From: Nonomuraea sp. NBC_00507
Lineage (GTDB): Bacteria > Actinomycetota > Actinomycetes > Streptosporangiales > Streptosporangiaceae
Length of the DNA: 64,000 nt
NCBI RefSeq assembly: GCF_036013525.1
Contig: NZ_CP107853.1
Coordinates: 9,052,001-9,116,000 of the forward strand
Direction of reading: 5' to 3'
Shown: piece after piece, positions 24,227 through 36,108 of the stretch
How the letters are laid out: the number at the start of each line of letters is the position of its first letter
How positions within the stretch are numbered: the stretch's first letter is position 1
Translations under genes and position numbers: made by a program
Notes under the pieces: model-generated
Told to the model about the DNA's origin: nothing
Database searches by the model: none
The model's input: the letters and a program-made list of their open reading frames with translations, nothing else

Positions 24227-26035
24227 ATGCCCAACGTCGAACCCCTGCGCGACGGCGACCCGGCGGCTGTGGGGCCGTACCGGCTGGTCGGGCGGCTCGG
24301 CGCGGGCGGCCACGGTGTCGTCTACCTCGGCCAGGCCCGCAACGGGACCCCTGTCGCCGTCAAGGTGCTGCGTGAAGGGCTGGCCGGGGGCGACCGCCTC
24401 GCCGCGGCGATCGCGGCCGCGCGCAAGGTCGAGCCGTTCTGCCTCGCGCGGGTGCTGGACGGGTCGGCCGGTGGGAGGCCGTACGTCGTCTCCGAGTATG
24501 TGGAGGGGCGCTCGCTGCAACAGGCGGGGCCGCTCGGCGGAGTGGAGCTGCAGCGGCTCACCGTGGCGACCGCGACCGCGCTGGACGCCATCCACCAGGC
24601 CGGCGTGCTGCACCTGGACTTCAAGCCGGCGAACGTGCTGATCGGGTCCGACGGGGCGCGGGTCGTGGACTTCGGCATCGCCGGGGCGTTCGGGCCGAGG
24701 ATGAGCGCGACCGGCAACATCGTGGGCACACCCGCGTACATGGCGCCGGAGCAGCTGGCGGGGAAGGCGGCGCAGGCGCCGGCGGACGTGTTCGCGTGGG
24801 CGTCGGTCGTCGTGTTCGCGGCCACGGGGGTGCCGCCGTTCGGGGACGACTCGCTGCCCGCCGTCATCAACCGGATCCTGCGTGACGAGCCGCGGATCGA
24901 CGACCTGCCGCGGCCGTTGCGTGACGTCGTGGCCGCCTGCCTGACCAAGGAACCCGCCGGCCGGCCCGCGATGCGTGACGTGCTGCTGCGGCTGATCGGC
25001 GGCGAAGGACCGGACCGGCCGCGCCGCCACCCGGCCCGCACCCCCGACGACGACTACGCGACCCCTGCGGCCGAGCGCTCTGCCCCGGCCGCGCGGCCGG
25101 GCGCGGTGCACGCTTCCGGTCAGCACCCGGCACGTCCCGCACACCACGGCGCGGCGCATGACGCCGGGCCGCGCACCGCTCCCGCGTCGCGGGCGGACTC
25201 GGCGCACTCCGGCCGGGCATCGCAGCACGACGCGGCCGCCGCGCCACACCACGGCGCGGACCGGCGCCAGCCCTCCGCCTCGCACCGGGGCCGGGTCCCG
25301 CTGGCGGCCCCCGTGGACCCGCCTCTGGCCGCCGCCGGGCTCCTCACCACCGCCGGGCACCCCGGCGCCGCGCAGCACACCGCCGGCGGATACGCCGAGA
25401 ACGGCGACACCGCCGAAACCCGGTATGCGGGCGCGGACGGGCCGCCGGCGGCCGGTGAGACGCAGCCGGGGGCTCTTGTGCAGCATTCCACGCTCGTCGA
25501 CATCCTGGTCGCGGGCCAGCCGGGCGGCGGCGGCAAGGCGCGGAAACGGTCCGGCCGGCGACGGGTGAAGACCGTGATAATCGCCTTGGTGTCCGGTGTG
25601 TCCGTCCTGGCGCTGGCCGCCGCCATCGTGTGGCTCACCCCCACGACCCCCACGTCGAAGGCTGACACCGTGACGAGCACCACCGGCACGCCCAGCGCCG
25701 AGACGACGCCCGCCGCCGTGACGGGCCGGCTCAGGGTCGCCTCCCTCCGCGCGGGCGGCACGCGCGACGGCGACTGCTGGGCCGGCGGCCAGGTGACGCT
25801 GCAGGCGCTGGTGGCGCGGACGGGCGACCCGCTGACGTTCAGGTACGCCTGGCTCATCGACGGCACCGCGGTCGCCCGCTCCTCCGCGGTCATCTCCGAG
25901 AACGGCCAGCGCTACCTCACCTCCCCGCGCAACCTCACGGGCACGGCCGGCGGCACGCACCGCGTCACGCTGCGGATCACCTCTCCCGTCCTCATTCAGC
26001 GGTCCATCTCGGTCACGCTGTGTGACGACGTCTGA
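24227..26035 (+). CDS. membrane-anchored Ser/Thr protein kinase (PknB-like)
   Basis: 602 residues. Kinase domain residues 15-270: glycine loop [13 protein letters not shown] lysine in VAVKVL near 46, catalytic loop [10 protein letters not shown] near 127 (HLD instead of HRD), DFG at VVDFGIAG near 144, and APE in YMAPEQ. Residues 270-440 are a low-complexity Pro/Ala/His linker. One membrane helix ([20 protein letters not shown]) lies near 450-470. The outer domain of about 110 residues looks beta-sandwich-like with two cysteines (DCW and TLCDDV). It probably senses an extracellular cue. AGGAG precedes the ATG. Its last 23 bp overlap the convergent mutB gene. Confidence 0.9.
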   Translation: MPNVEPLRDGDPAAVGPYRLVGRLGAGGHGVVYLGQARNGTPVAVKVLREGLAGGDRLAAAIAAARKVEPFCLARVLDGSAGGRPYVVSEYVEGRSLQQAGPLGGVELQRLTVATATALDAIHQAGVLHLDFKPANVLIGSDGARVVDFGIAGAFGPRMSATGNIVGTPAYMAPEQLAGKAAQAPADVFAWASVVVFAATGVPPFGDDSLPAVINRILRDEPRIDDLPRPLRDVVAACLTKEPAGRPAMRDVLLRLIGGEGPDRPRRHPARTPDDDYATPAAERSAPAARPGAVHASGQHPARPAHHGAAHDAGPRTAPASRADSAHSGRASQHDAAAAPHHGADRRQPSASHRGRVPLAAPVDPPLAAAGLLTTAGHPGAAQHTAGGYAENGDTAETRYAGADGPPAAGETQPGALVQHSTLVDILVAGQPGGGGKARKRSGRRRVKTVIIALVSGVSVLALAAAIVWLTPTTPTSKADTVTSTTGTPSAETTPAAVTGRLRVASLRAGGTRDGDCWAGGQVTLQALVARTGDPLTFRYAWLIDGTAVARSSAVISENGQRYLTSPRNLTGTAGGTHRVTLRITSPVLIQRSISVTLCDDV

Positions 26036-28166
26036 GTTGCTCGAGCAGATCCAGTGCGGCGTCGGCGATCACGGTGCCCGGCGGGAAGATCGCGGCGGCG
26101 CCCGCGGCCCGCAGCTCGTCGTGATCGTCCGGCGGGATGACCCCGCCCACGACGATCATGATGTCGGCCGCGTCGAGGTCGGCCAGCGCCTGGCGCAGCG
26201 CGGGCACCAGGGTGAGGTGCCCGGCGGCGAGTGACGAGACGCCGACGATGTGCACGTCGGCCTCGACGGCCTGCCTGGCGACCTCCTCGGGCGTCTGGAA
26301 CAGCGGGCCGACGTCCACGTCGAAGCCCAGGTCGGCGAAGGCGGTGGCGATCACCTTCTGGCCGCGGTCGTGGCCGTCCTGGCCCATCTTCGCCACCAGG
26401 ATGCGCGGCCGGCGGCCCTCGGCCCGCTCGAAGTCGGCGCAGGCCTGGCGGGCGCGTTCGGTGTTGGCGGCGGAGCCCGACTCGTCGCGATACACCCCTG
26501 TGATGGTACGGACCTGCTCGGCGTGCCGGCCGAACACCCGCTCGAGCGCGTCGGAGATCTCGCCCACCGTGGCCTTGGCGCGGGCGGCGTCCACGGCCAG
26601 CTTGAGCAGGTTGTTGCCCAGTCCCGGCGCCGGGTTGTCGGCGGCCTTGGTGAGCGCGTCGAGCGCGTGCCGCACGGCGACGTCGTCGCGTTCTGCCCGG
26701 AGCCTGGCCAGCTTGTCCAGCTGCTGGGCGCGGACCGCGCTGTTGTCGACCTTGAGCACCTCGATGGCCTCGTCGCTCTCGGCACGGTATGTGTTCACGC
26801 CGATCACCGGCTGCCGCCCGGAGTCGATGCGGGCCTGGGTGCGGGCCGCCGCCTCCTCGATGCGGAGCTTGGGCAGGCCGGCCTCGATGGCCCTGGCCAT
26901 GCCGCCGGCGGCCTCCACCTCCTGAATGTGGGCCCAGGCGCGTTCGGCCAGGTCGTGAGTGAGGCGTTCGACGTAGTAGGACCCGCCCCAGGGGTCGATG
27001 ACGTGGGTGGTGCCCGATTCCTGCTGGAGGAGGAGCTGGGTGTTGCGGGCGATGCGGGCGGAGAAGTCGGTGGGCAGCGCGAGGGCCTCGTCGAGGGCGT
27101 TGGTGTGCAGCGACTGGGTGTGGCCCTGGGTGGCGGCCATGGCCTCGACGCAGGTGCGGACGACGTTGTTGAACACGTCCTGCGCGGTCAGCGACCATCC
27201 GGAGGTCTGGGAGTGCGTACGCAGGCTCAGTGACTTCGGATTCTTCGCGTTGAACCCGGCGACGAGCTTCGCCCACAGCAGCCGGGCGGCCCGCAGCTTG
27301 GCGACCTCCATGAAGAAGTTCATGCCGATGCACCAGAAGAACGACAGTCGCGGCGCGAACCTGTCGACGTCCATCCCGGCCGCGACCCCGGCCCGCAGGT
27401 ATTCGACGCCGTCGGCCAGCGTGTACGCCAGCTCCAGGTCGCACGTCGCCCCGGCCTCCTGGATGTGGTAGCCGGAGATGCTGATCGAGTTGAACTTCGG
27501 CATCTTCTCGCTGGTGTAGGCGAAGATGTCGGAGATGATCCGCATCGACGGCGCCGGCGGGTAGATGTAGGTGTTGCGGACCATGAACTCTTTGAGGATG
27601 TCGTTCTGAATGGTCCCCGCGAGCTGCTCCGGCGCGACACCCTGCTCCTCGGCGGCCACGATGTACAGCGCCAGCACCGGCAGCACGGCGCCGTTCATGG
27701 TCATCGACACCGACATCCGGTCCAGGGGGATCCCGTCGAACAACTGCCGCATGTCGTAGATCGAGTCGATCGCCACCCCGGCCATGCCCACGTCGCCGGC
27801 CACGCGCGGGTGGTCGGAGTCGTAGCCGCGGTGGGTGGCGAGGTCGAAGGCCACCGACAGGCCCTTCTGGCCGGCGGCGAGGTTGCGGCGGTAGAAGGCG
27901 TTGGAGTCCTCGGCCGTGGAGAAGCCGGCGTACTGGCGGATGGTCCACGGCTGGTTGACGTACATGGTGGGGTAGGGGCCGCGCAGGTAAGGCGGCGCGC
28001 CCGGATAGGTCCGCAGGAAGTCCAGTCCCTCGAGGTCCCGGGCGGTGTAGAGCGGCTTGACGGCGATGCCTTCGGGCGTCTCCCAGACCTCGCCCTCGGG
28101 CTTCGGCTCCCCTGTCCCCTGCTCGGGCAGGGGGTGGAGCGGGATGCCGGAGAAGTCCGGGATCAT
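26013..28166 (-). CDS. mutB: methylmalonyl-CoA mutase, large (catalytic) subunit
   Basis: 717 residues, full length. The N-terminal TIM barrel has [20 protein letters not shown] near 72 and the substrate-binding [13 protein letters not shown]; the C-terminal B12 domain has the lower-ligand motif DGHDRG near residue 593-598, then [10 protein letters not shown] and VGGVIPPDD. It interconverts methylmalonyl-CoA and succinyl-CoA with adenosylcobalamin. Its ATG overlaps the mutA stop (ATGA). Together with mutA and meaB this is the propionate/odd-chain route. Confidence 0.97.
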   Translation of the reverse strand: MIPDFSGIPLHPLPEQGTGEPKPEGEVWETPEGIAVKPLYTARDLEGLDFLRTYPGAPPYLRGPYPTMYVNQPWTIRQYAGFSTAEDSNAFYRRNLAAGQKGLSVAFDLATHRGYDSDHPRVAGDVGMAGVAIDSIYDMRQLFDGIPLDRMSVSMTMNGAVLPVLALYIVAAEEQGVAPEQLAGTIQNDILKEFMVRNTYIYPPAPSMRIISDIFAYTSEKMPKFNSISISGYHIQEAGATCDLELAYTLADGVEYLRAGVAAGMDVDRFAPRLSFFWCIGMNFFMEVAKLRAARLLWAKLVAGFNAKNPKSLSLRTHSQTSGWSLTAQDVFNNVVRTCVEAMAATQGHTQSLHTNALDEALALPTDFSARIARNTQLLLQQESGTTHVIDPWGGSYYVERLTHDLAERAWAHIQEVEAAGGMARAIEAGLPKLRIEEAAARTQARIDSGRQPVIGVNTYRAESDEAIEVLKVDNSAVRAQQLDKLARLRAERDDVAVRHALDALTKAADNPAPGLGNNLLKLAVDAARAKATVGEISDALERVFGRHAEQVRTITGVYRDESGSAANTERARQACADFERAEGRRPRILVAKMGQDGHDRGQKVIATAFADLGFDVDVGPLFQTPEEVARQAVEADVHIVGVSSLAAGHLTLVPALRQALADLDAADIMIVVGGVIPPDDHDELRAAGAAAIFPPGTVIADAALDLLEQLRRRHTA

Positions 28167-29917
28167 CGGGTCACCTCCAGGTCGTCGAAGGTCGTGCGGA
28201 GAACGTGCAGCGCATCGCAGCCCGCGTAGAGGTTGGCGTCCACGCCGTCGTAGTGCCCCTTCCCCGCCAGCCACACCTTTCTCGCCCCGGCCTTGCGCAG
28301 CGCGACGGCGACGGCGGCGGCGTGCTGGGCGTAGAGCTTGTCGCTGGAGCACAGGCAGGCGACGGTCGTGCCGGAGACGGCGAAGGCGGTGGCGATCTGC
28401 TCGGGGTCGGCGCCGGGCCCCGCGGTCTCGGTGTCCAGGCCGCCCGACTGGAACAGGTTCGCGGCGAACGCGGCCCGCGCGGTGTGGGCGGCGACGGGGC
28501 CGATGGTGGCCAGGAACACCTTGGGCCGCTCCGGCTGTGCGTCGGCGAGGTCCCGCAACGCCTCGAACTCCTCGGCGTAACGCACCTTCGGCAACCCGGC
28601 CTCGCCCGCCGCCTGCCTTCCCGCTGGGGGGGCCGGGGTGCGGCGGAGGGGTTTCTCGCCCGGGTTGGGGAACTCGCTGACTCCGGTGATCGGGAAGCGG
28701 CGGCGGGCGATGTCGGCGGCGCGGTGGGCGCGCGTGGCGGCGATGCGCTCGGACACCAGTCCCGCGGCCGCGTCCAGGCCGCCGGCGGCCTCGATCTCCT
28801 GGAACCACGCCCACGCCCGCTCGGCCAGGTCGGCCGTGCGGCGTTCCACGTACCAGGAGCCCCCGGCCGGGTCGATCACCCGCCCGACCCCCGACTCCTC
28901 CAGCAGCAGCGACTGCGTGTTGCGGGCGATGCGGCGCGAGAACGCGTCCGGCAGCCCGAGCGCGGCGTCGAACGGCTGCACGGTCACCGCCTCCGCGCCG
29001 CCCACGCCGGCGGCGAAGCAGGCGATGGTGGTGCGCAGCATGTTCACCCACGGGTCGCGGGCGGTCATCATGGCCGAGCTGGTCACCGCGTGCTGCCGCT
29101 GCCCCCCGTGCTCGGTGGCGCCGCACGCCTCGGCGACCCTGGCCCACAACCGGCGGGCGGCCCGCAGTTTGGCGACGGTGGCGAACTGGTCGGCGGTGGC
29201 GGCGTACCGGAACTCGATCTGGCCTAGCGCTTGCTCAACAGAGAGCCCGGCCCCGCTGAGCGCCCGCAGCTCCGCGACGCCCCGCGCGATCGAGCAGCCG
29301 AGCTCCTCGGCGTCGCCTGCGCCCGCGTCGTGGTAGGGCGTGGCGTCCACGGTGACGGCCCGCAGCCCGGCCGAGCCAGGGAGCTCGGCGGCACACCGCA
29401 GCGCCAGCTCCGCCCCCACGGCGCCCGAGGCCCCCAGGTTGCCGCTGAGCGCGGTGCCGCGCGCGGCGGCCAGCCGCAACAGGGCCTCGGCGGCCTCGCG
29501 CGCCAGCACGCCGGCCTCCAGCACGACAGGCGCCAGGTCGAGGGCGACCTCGGCGAGCAGCGTCTCCAGCGCGCCGACCGGGATCGCGCCGTCCCCGACG
29601 ACCAGCCACAACGAGGTGACGCCGTTGTCCAGGTCGGCCAGCACCGCCTCGGCGTCGGGCACGGCGTGCCGCTGCCGCACGTCCCAGCCGGAGACGGCCC
29701 GCGACCCGCGCACGTAGGGTGCCGCCCCGGGCAGCCCAGGATCCTCGGGCAGGTCGTCCATGTCATAGAGAGGCGCCACCGTCAGCCCGTCATACGTGGC
29801 GTGCGACAGGGCCTCCTCCGGCGAACCCGCCTCGATCCCGGACTTGCGCAGCACCTGCATCGCGAGCGCCCGCCAGCCGTCCCGGGTCGTGGGCTCGAAT
29901 CCCGCTGCCAGCTCCAT
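28163..29917 (-). CDS. mutA: methylmalonyl-CoA mutase, small subunit
   Basis: 584 residues. It is homologous to MutB over the barrel ([45 protein letters not shown]) but the C-terminal B12-like domain lacks the DxHxxG cobalamin motif, as expected for the non-catalytic subunit. The segment GSMLR-type conservation is present as [17 protein letters not shown] near 292. The ATG is 7 nt from a TACTAT box, so transcription may be leaderless. It is the first gene of the mutAB pair and follows the amidase gene on the same strand. Confidence 0.94.
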   Translation of the reverse strand: MELAAGFEPTTRDGWRALAMQVLRKSGIEAGSPEEALSHATYDGLTVAPLYDMDDLPEDPGLPGAAPYVRGSRAVSGWDVRQRHAVPDAEAVLADLDNGVTSLWLVVGDGAIPVGALETLLAEVALDLAPVVLEAGVLAREAAEALLRLAAARGTALSGNLGASGAVGAELALRCAAELPGSAGLRAVTVDATPYHDAGAGDAEELGCSIARGVAELRALSGAGLSVEQALGQIEFRYAATADQFATVAKLRAARRLWARVAEACGATEHGGQRQHAVTSSAMMTARDPWVNMLRTTIACFAAGVGGAEAVTVQPFDAALGLPDAFSRRIARNTQSLLLEESGVGRVIDPAGGSWYVERRTADLAERAWAWFQEIEAAGGLDAAAGLVSERIAATRAHRAADIARRRFPITGVSEFPNPGEKPLRRTPAPPAGRQAAGEAGLPKVRYAEEFEALRDLADAQPERPKVFLATIGPVAAHTARAAFAANLFQSGGLDTETAGPGADPEQIATAFAVSGTTVACLCSSDKLYAQHAAAVAVALRKAGARKVWLAGKGHYDGVDANLYAGCDALHVLRTTFDDLEVTR

Positions 29918-29941
29918 GATTCGGATAGTAGGCGCAACGCC

Positions 29942-29967
29942 GGGTGACCAGTAACCCCGGGTCACCC
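29942..29967 (-). terminator. inverted repeat between amidase and mutA
   Basis: GGGTGACC (29942-29949) and GGTCACCC (29960-29967) are perfect 8-bp arms around a 10-nt loop, in the 53-bp space between the amidase stop and the mutA ATG. It could end the amidase transcript or serve as an operator for mutAB. No U-run follows. Confidence 0.45.
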
Positions 29968-29970
29968 CTG

Positions 29971-30744
29971 TCAGCGGGCGGGAGCCTCCCAAGCCAGCCG
30001 CCACGTGACCGGCCCGACGATCCCGTCGTCCTCGATCCCCTGCTGGCGCTGGAACCGGCGGCACACGTCGCGCGAGCCGGGACCGTACGCGCCGTCCACG
30101 TCCAGGTCCCAGCCCCGCGTGCGCATCTGCCGCTGCCAGGTCCGCACGTCCTCCCCACGCATCACCGGGGGATACTTCAGCGGCCGGCCGGGGAAGGGCG
30201 GCGCCACCGGGCCGGGCCGTGGCGGCGCGGTCCCGCCGGGACGGGGCGCGCCCCGGCGCACCCAGGCGTAGAGGGGGTCGCCGGGGCAGTCGGTGGCGTA
30301 GCCGTCGCGATGTCCCTTGACCTCCCTGCCCGCGTGGCCTCGATCGCGCACGTACTGGACCGCGTCGAGGATCGCGTGCAGGACCCCGTCGGGCGGCTGC
30401 ACCAGCCCCGCGTTGCCCACCAGCCCCAGCACGGCGTAGTGGCCGGCGTTGAGTCCCGGGCCGTTCGCGGCGGGCAGGTGGTGCAGCCCTCGCCCCTCGA
30501 ACACCTTCTGGTGCGGACATGCCACGAACGAGTAGCCCAGATCGATCCAGCCGTTGCCGTCCATGTGATGGGCCTGGATCGACCGCACCAGCGAGACGCA
30601 TCCGTCGTGGTCGGACACGATGCCCGGATTGACCCGGCCGCCCGTGTAGTGGACCTTCACGCCCTTGGTCGAGTCAAGCTGCGTGTAGGCGCCACGCGGC
30701 GCGCGAGCGTTCCAGTCGCGCCGCAACACCAGGTCAATGGCCAC
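29971..30744 (-). CDS. PGRP-like N-acetylmuramoyl-L-alanine amidase
   Basis: 257 residues. The amidase_2/PGRP domain (about 5-165) shows zinc-ligand positions in VKVHYTGG, SFVACPHQ and GHRDGYATDCPGD. A peptidoglycan-binding-1 domain follows a proline-rich linker (residues 185-250: VRTWQRQMRTRGWDLDVDGAYGPGS, split here as WQRQMRTRGW and DGAYGPGS). No signal peptide is evident. I start at GTG 30744, which has a CGGAG site 7 nt upstream; the open frame reaches 30774. The enzyme would cut the amide bond between MurNAc and the stem peptide. Confidence 0.85.
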   Translation of the reverse strand: MAIDLVLRRDWNARAPRGAYTQLDSTKGVKVHYTGGRVNPGIVSDHDGCVSLVRSIQAHHMDGNGWIDLGYSFVACPHQKVFEGRGLHHLPAANGPGLNAGHYAVLGLVGNAGLVQPPDGVLHAILDAVQYVRDRGHAGREVKGHRDGYATDCPGDPLYAWVRRGAPRPGGTAPPRPGPVAPPFPGRPLKYPPVMRGEDVRTWQRQMRTRGWDLDVDGAYGPGSRDVCRRFQRQQGIEDDGIVGPVTWRLAWEAPAR

Positions 30745-30826
30745 GGTGAACTCCGGGAGAGTCGTCGGGGACACCGAGCGTAACGCGGTCGAAGCGGACA
30801 GGTCAGGGAGATCGGAGATTTGGGTC

Positions 30827-31765
<939 letters not shown>

Positions 31766-31784
31766 GAGGCAAACGGTAGTACGC

Positions 31785-33650
31785 CTAGCGCTCGGCCAGC
31801 ACGATGACCGAGTCACGCGCGCCCAGCACGATGGGGTCCGCCTTGCTCGGGTTGAGCACGATGCCGTAGTGCGGCGGGGTGTTGCGGGCCGCGGAGCTGC
31901 GGTAGCCGATGGCGGTCTCGCCCCTGCGCCGGGCGGACTCCACGACCGTGGAGAACGTCACCTTCGTCCCGGTCTTGACGTAGGCGGCGGCCGGGCGCGG
32001 GTAGATCTCCGACCCGCGCGAGTCGAAGAGGTAGCCGAACACGTCCGCCAGGTGCCTGTTCTCGGCCAGTTGCGCGAGGAGCAGGCCGATGACGGTGTCG
32101 CTGATCACGATGTCGTCGGCCTCGGTGACCTCGGCCAGGGCGCGGTTGTTCTCGTCGTGCATCTCGCTGACGATCGAGTAGTGCTCGCCCAGCGTGCTCT
32201 GCATGTCGCGGAGCTGGAGCAGCGTCATGAGCGTGCGCGTGTCGGAGTGGTGCGGGTCGAAGCGGTCGTCGGACAGCACGATGACGTGCTGGAAGAGGCC
32301 GACGCCGAGCGACTCGAGCGCGAACCTGTCGGTGGTGTCGCAGTCCTTGACGTTCGCGGTGAGGTGACGCAGCCCGGCCAGCCCGGTGCCCGCCTTGGGG
32401 TGGTCGGCGGCGATCTCCAGGACGGAGCCGGGCGCGACGTACCCGTCGAGGTAGCGGACGATCTGCTCGGCCCGGCCGTTCCAGTTGAGCACGAGCGTGC
32501 GCTCGGGTTCGGGGGCGGGGCTCCCCGCCTCCACGATGGCGGCCTCGTCCAGGGACGGCTTGCCGGCGGCCAGGCGGACGTGAGAGTCGTCGTGGGCGAT
32601 CACGATGACTTCGTCGTCGGCGTTGACCACGGTGTCGGACGGCGGGTTCAGCACCACGCCGGACGGCCGGCGCAGGCCGATGACAGAGGCGGTCTGGTAC
32701 GCGTGCAGCGCCTCCCCGTAGGTGACGCCCACGAGCTTCTTCGGGGTGCGCAGGTAGATCTCGCCGCCGTCGAAGTTCAGCAGGTCCATGCAGACCACAG
32801 ACATGCCGGACTGGCGCGAGGACTGCACGATCAGCCTGGAGGCGGTGTCGTCGGAGTCCACCAGGTGCACGTCCCGGCCGCCGGCCAGGCGGGCGGCGGC
32901 GATGTTGCGGCTGGAGGCGAGCGCGGCGACCACCGGCGGATGCGCGCCCTGGCGCTTGGCCAGCGCGAGCAGGATCTTGATCACGTGCGCGTCCGGGTCC
33001 TCGCCCTCGGGCGAGAGCACGACGACGGAGCGGGCCTCGCCCAGGTTCATCAGCGCGAGGTCGCGCGGCTCGGTGGGCCGTCCGGTGCGGCACACCAGGC
33101 GGGTGCCGCCCAGGTCGCCGACATGCTCGCGGATGGCCTCCTCCATCTTGAGTTTGTCACGTTCCGCCAGCACGGCGATGGCGGAGTGCTTCTGGCTGGC
33201 GTGCGCCTTGGCCAGCTCCCCCACGATCGTGAACACCTGGTCCGACCAGCCGAGCACCACCGTGTGGCCGGACTCGACGATCCGCGAGCGGCCCCTGCGC
33301 AGGCGGTCCACCTTCTGCTTGAGCCCGTTCGAGAGCAGGCCGACGAGCATGCTGACGATGAACAGGCCGCCGAGCGAGCCGGTGAACATCACCGCCATGT
33401 ACGCGATCGAGCCCTTGTCGCTGGCCACCTTGCCCGGCGTGAGGGCGTGCATGAGGGCGATCCAGAGCACCTCGCCGACGTGGCCCACGCCTTCGGGCTC
33501 ACCCGGCGCCAGCCAGAGCGTCAGCACGGTCACGACCGCGATGAGGGCGACCGACACGAGGGCCAGCCAGCCGATGAGCGAGGCGGTGCCCTTGGACATC
33601 GTGTTGTCGAACCAGTACCGCGCCCGTTCACGGAACGTGATTTTCGACAC
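31785..33650 (-). CDS. CASTOR/POLLUX-like ion channel with TrkA-N domains
   Basis: 621 residues. Two membrane helices (about 25-48 and 82-108) flank a pore-like segment IALMHALTPGKV near 65. The rest is a long cytoplasmic ring built of RCK/TrkA-N-like Rossmann units: HTVVLGWSDQVFTIVGEL near 128, SSRNIAAARLAGG, and a second pair starting RTLVLNWNGRAEQIVRYL near 385. This layout is that of the plant CASTOR/POLLUX family and its bacterial relatives, likely cation channels gated by nucleotides or ions. AAAGGAG-type sequence is not on this strand; the ATG 33650 is the only good start. Confidence 0.85.
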   Translation of the reverse strand: MSKITFRERARYWFDNTMSKGTASLIGWLALVSVALIAVVTVLTLWLAPGEPEGVGHVGEVLWIALMHALTPGKVASDKGSIAYMAVMFTGSLGGLFIVSMLVGLLSNGLKQKVDRLRRGRSRIVESGHTVVLGWSDQVFTIVGELAKAHASQKHSAIAVLAERDKLKMEEAIREHVGDLGGTRLVCRTGRPTEPRDLALMNLGEARSVVVLSPEGEDPDAHVIKILLALAKRQGAHPPVVAALASSRNIAAARLAGGRDVHLVDSDDTASRLIVQSSRQSGMSVVCMDLLNFDGGEIYLRTPKKLVGVTYGEALHAYQTASVIGLRRPSGVVLNPPSDTVVNADDEVIVIAHDDSHVRLAAGKPSLDEAAIVEAGSPAPEPERTLVLNWNGRAEQIVRYLDGYVAPGSVLEIAADHPKAGTGLAGLRHLTANVKDCDTTDRFALESLGVGLFQHVIVLSDDRFDPHHSDTRTLMTLLQLRDMQSTLGEHYSIVSEMHDENNRALAEVTEADDIVISDTVIGLLLAQLAENRHLADVFGYLFDSRGSEIYPRPAAAYVKTGTKVTFSTVVESARRRGETAIGYRSSAARNTPPHYGIVLNPSKADPIVLGARDSVIVLAER

Positions 33651-33845
33651 TTTCCCCGTTACCTCCGTGAAAGGAGTGATTTAACCCAACGGTCCACGGT
33701 ACCGGGCGATCTTCACTTCCGCAGCGCGACGGGTAACGTATCGGCCATAGTGCGCGCCGCCCGCTCATCTCCTACCGGTACGCTCAGCGTGAACCACCGC
33801 CAAAACCCTTCGACATCCGACGTGGAGGCCTAGATCATTGACGGT

Positions 33846-34958
33846 ATGTCTGTGATTAGGGAGGTGCCGTTCCCCAGCCCGGACTCCTCTGAGCTGCCGA
33901 TGAACATCTGGATCGACGACGCCGACTCCGCCATCGACGTGATCGACGCGCTGGCGCTGTCGCCGTTCGCGACCGGCGCCCAGCCCTGGTCCCGCCTGGC
34001 CAATCTGGAGCGCGTGCGGCCCGACGCCCCGCTGAGCCCGTCCAGCGGCCGCGTGCTGCGCACGGCGCGTGTCGAGGACGGCTCGGAGTCCCGGCTGATC
34101 TCCGGCGACGGCTGGACTCTGCGGGTCATCCGCCACCGCAACCGCACCGCGATGGTCAGCGTGACGGCGGTGAGCGAGGAGCTGGCCAAGTCCGTGCTCG
34201 AGGAGAGCATCGACGGCGCGGAGGAGGCGGTCCCCGAGGCCGACCACGTCGAGATGGGCTTCTGGTGGCGCGGCACGCACGGCGGCACCCGCTCGGAGAA
34301 GCCGATCTCCGCGCAGCCCTGGTCCGAGATCAGCGCCAACTACCCGGGCAAGGTGCGCCCGGCCATCGACAAGCTGATGGCGGTCACTCCCGGGGACGTC
34401 AACGGCCGCCTCATCCTCCTGCACGGCCAGCCGGGCACCGGCAAGACCACGCTGCTGCGGACGCTGGCCAAGCAGTGGGGCGAATGGTGTCAGGTGGACT
34501 GCGTGCTCGACCCGGAGCGCCTGTTCGACGAGCCCGGCTACCTCATGGAGGTGGCGGTCGGCTACGACAGCGACGACGATGAGACGCAGCGGTGGCGGCT
34601 GCTCGTCCTGGAGGACTGCGACGAGCTGATCAGCGCGGGTGCGAAGGCGCAGGCGGGCCAGGGCCTGTCGCGCCTGCTCAACCTGACCGACGGCCTGCTC
34701 GGCCAGGGCCGCGACGTCCTGGTGGCGATCACCACCAACGAGGACCTGGCCCGGCTCCACCCCGCGGTCATCCGCCCGGGCCGCTGCCTGGCCCAACTGG
34801 AGGTCGGCCCGCTCAGCAGGGACGAGGCCGTCGCCTGGCTCGGCACGTCCGAGGGCGTGGGCCCGTCGGGGGCGACACTCGCGGAGCTCTACGCCCTCCG
34901 CTCCGGCCGCGCGATCACTCCCGTCGCGGGCGACGAGTCCACGGGCCTCTACCTCTAA
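33846..34958 (+). CDS. AAA-type ATPase with DUF5925 N-terminal domain
   Basis: 370 residues. Residues 1-145 form the actinobacterial DUF5925-type domain (LRVIRHRNRTAMVSVTAVSE). The ATPase core has Walker A HGQPGTGKTTLLR near 193, Walker B LLVLEDCDEL near 252, sensor VAITTNEDLARLHPA near 295 and the Arg finger region RPGRCLAQLEV. The partners and substrate are unknown. It is divergent from the channel gene with a 195-bp spacer in which I see no clear site beyond a generally AT-richer stretch. Confidence 0.85.
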   Translation: MSVIREVPFPSPDSSELPMNIWIDDADSAIDVIDALALSPFATGAQPWSRLANLERVRPDAPLSPSSGRVLRTARVEDGSESRLISGDGWTLRVIRHRNRTAMVSVTAVSEELAKSVLEESIDGAEEAVPEADHVEMGFWWRGTHGGTRSEKPISAQPWSEISANYPGKVRPAIDKLMAVTPGDVNGRLILLHGQPGTGKTTLLRTLAKQWGEWCQVDCVLDPERLFDEPGYLMEVAVGYDSDDDETQRWRLLVLEDCDELISAGAKAQAGQGLSRLLNLTDGLLGQGRDVLVAITTNEDLARLHPAVIRPGRCLAQLEVGPLSRDEAVAWLGTSEGVGPSGATLAELYALRSGRAITPVAGDESTGLYL

Positions 34959-35019
34959 GCGACGTCCGGCAGCCCGGCCCGCAGGTGGAGCGGGTCCCGG
35001 CCGGTACGTAAACCATCCG

Positions 35020-36102
35020 ATGTGCGACACGAAGTGCGAAACCACAATAGGTCTGGTGCTCACCGTCGATCTGGCCCGTGTCGCCTTCGCCCGCTTCGCC
35101 GTGCCCGTCGCGGCTGAGGACGTGTGGACGAGCGAGGAACGCGAGATCGGCTTTCCCGCCACTCAGCTCGTGCCCTCGTGGACGGCGCGCACCCCGCCGG
35201 GTGCGTGGATCGAGGTCGCGCTTCGGGCCAGGGCCGCATCAGGGGCCCGTACCAAGTGGTACGTGATGGGGCGCTGGTCCGAACTCGGCGATCCGCGCAC
35301 GTCGGTGCCCGGGCAGGGCGACGAGGACGGGGACGTGGCGGTGGACACGTTCGTGGCCAGACGGCCGGTGGTGGCCTACCAGGTACGCATCACCCGGCAC
35401 GGCGCGGGCGCCCTGGTCACCGGGCTGGGCGTGATGGCCTCGGCCGTGCCCCAGCGGCCCGTGACGCCCAGCGACCCCATCGCGGCGGAGCCCGTGGAGC
35501 TGGCCGTGCCGCGGCATGCGCAGCACGCGCACGCGGGGCACCATCCGCGCTTCGACGGCGGCGGCGCGAACTGGTGCGGCCCGGCGTCGGTGGCCATGGT
35601 GCTCGGTTTCTGGGGGCGCGGCCCGCAACCGCGCGAGCTGGACTGGGTGGGGGCGGGCGACCCGGCTCCGGTCGTGGACCACGCGGCCATGGGCACGTAC
35701 GACGAGAGTTACCAGGGCACCGGGAACTGGCCGTTCAACGTGGCGTACGCCGGCCGGTACGGGCTGGCGGGGTTCGTGACGCGGCTGCGGTCCGCGGCGG
35801 AGCTGGAGCTGTTCGTACGTGCCGGGATCCCGGTGATCACGTCGCAGTCGTTCAAGGCGCACGAGTTACCCGGTTCCTGCTACTCCACCAACGGGCACAT
35901 CCTCGTCGTGGCCGGCTTCACGGCCGGGGGCGACGTCGTCGTGAACGATCCCGCCGCGCCGCGCGACGACGAGGTCCGGCGGATCTATCCGCGGGCGGCG
36001 TTCGAGAACGTGTGGCTCAGGAGCTCGGGCAGCGGCGGCATCGCGTACGTGCTGCACCCGCCCGGGCATCCTCTTCCTCCCTGTACCGACGGCAATTGGT
36101 GA
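35020..36102 (+). CDS. C39-like cysteine peptidase family protein
   Basis: 360 residues. N-terminal 170 residues are a beta-rich domain (WYVMGRWSELGD, VAYQVRITRHGAGAL) of the sort that binds carbohydrate or peptide. The papain-like C39 domain has the catalytic Cys in NWCGPASVAMVLGFWG near 186-201, the His in NGHILVVAGF near 293 and Asn/Asp in VVNDPAAP near 308. No signal peptide is clear, and an alternative GTG start exists downstream at 35056. It is followed after 6 bp by the S9 peptidase, suggesting one operon of peptide-degrading enzymes. Confidence 0.8.
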   Translation: MCDTKCETTIGLVLTVDLARVAFARFAVPVAAEDVWTSEEREIGFPATQLVPSWTARTPPGAWIEVALRARAASGARTKWYVMGRWSELGDPRTSVPGQGDEDGDVAVDTFVARRPVVAYQVRITRHGAGALVTGLGVMASAVPQRPVTPSDPIAAEPVELAVPRHAQHAHAGHHPRFDGGGANWCGPASVAMVLGFWGRGPQPRELDWVGAGDPAPVVDHAAMGTYDESYQGTGNWPFNVAYAGRYGLAGFVTRLRSAAELELFVRAGIPVITSQSFKAHELPGSCYSTNGHILVVAGFTAGGDVVVNDPAAPRDDEVRRIYPRAAFENVWLRSSGSGGIAYVLHPPGHPLPPCTDGNW

Positions 36103-36108
36103 GTTGTT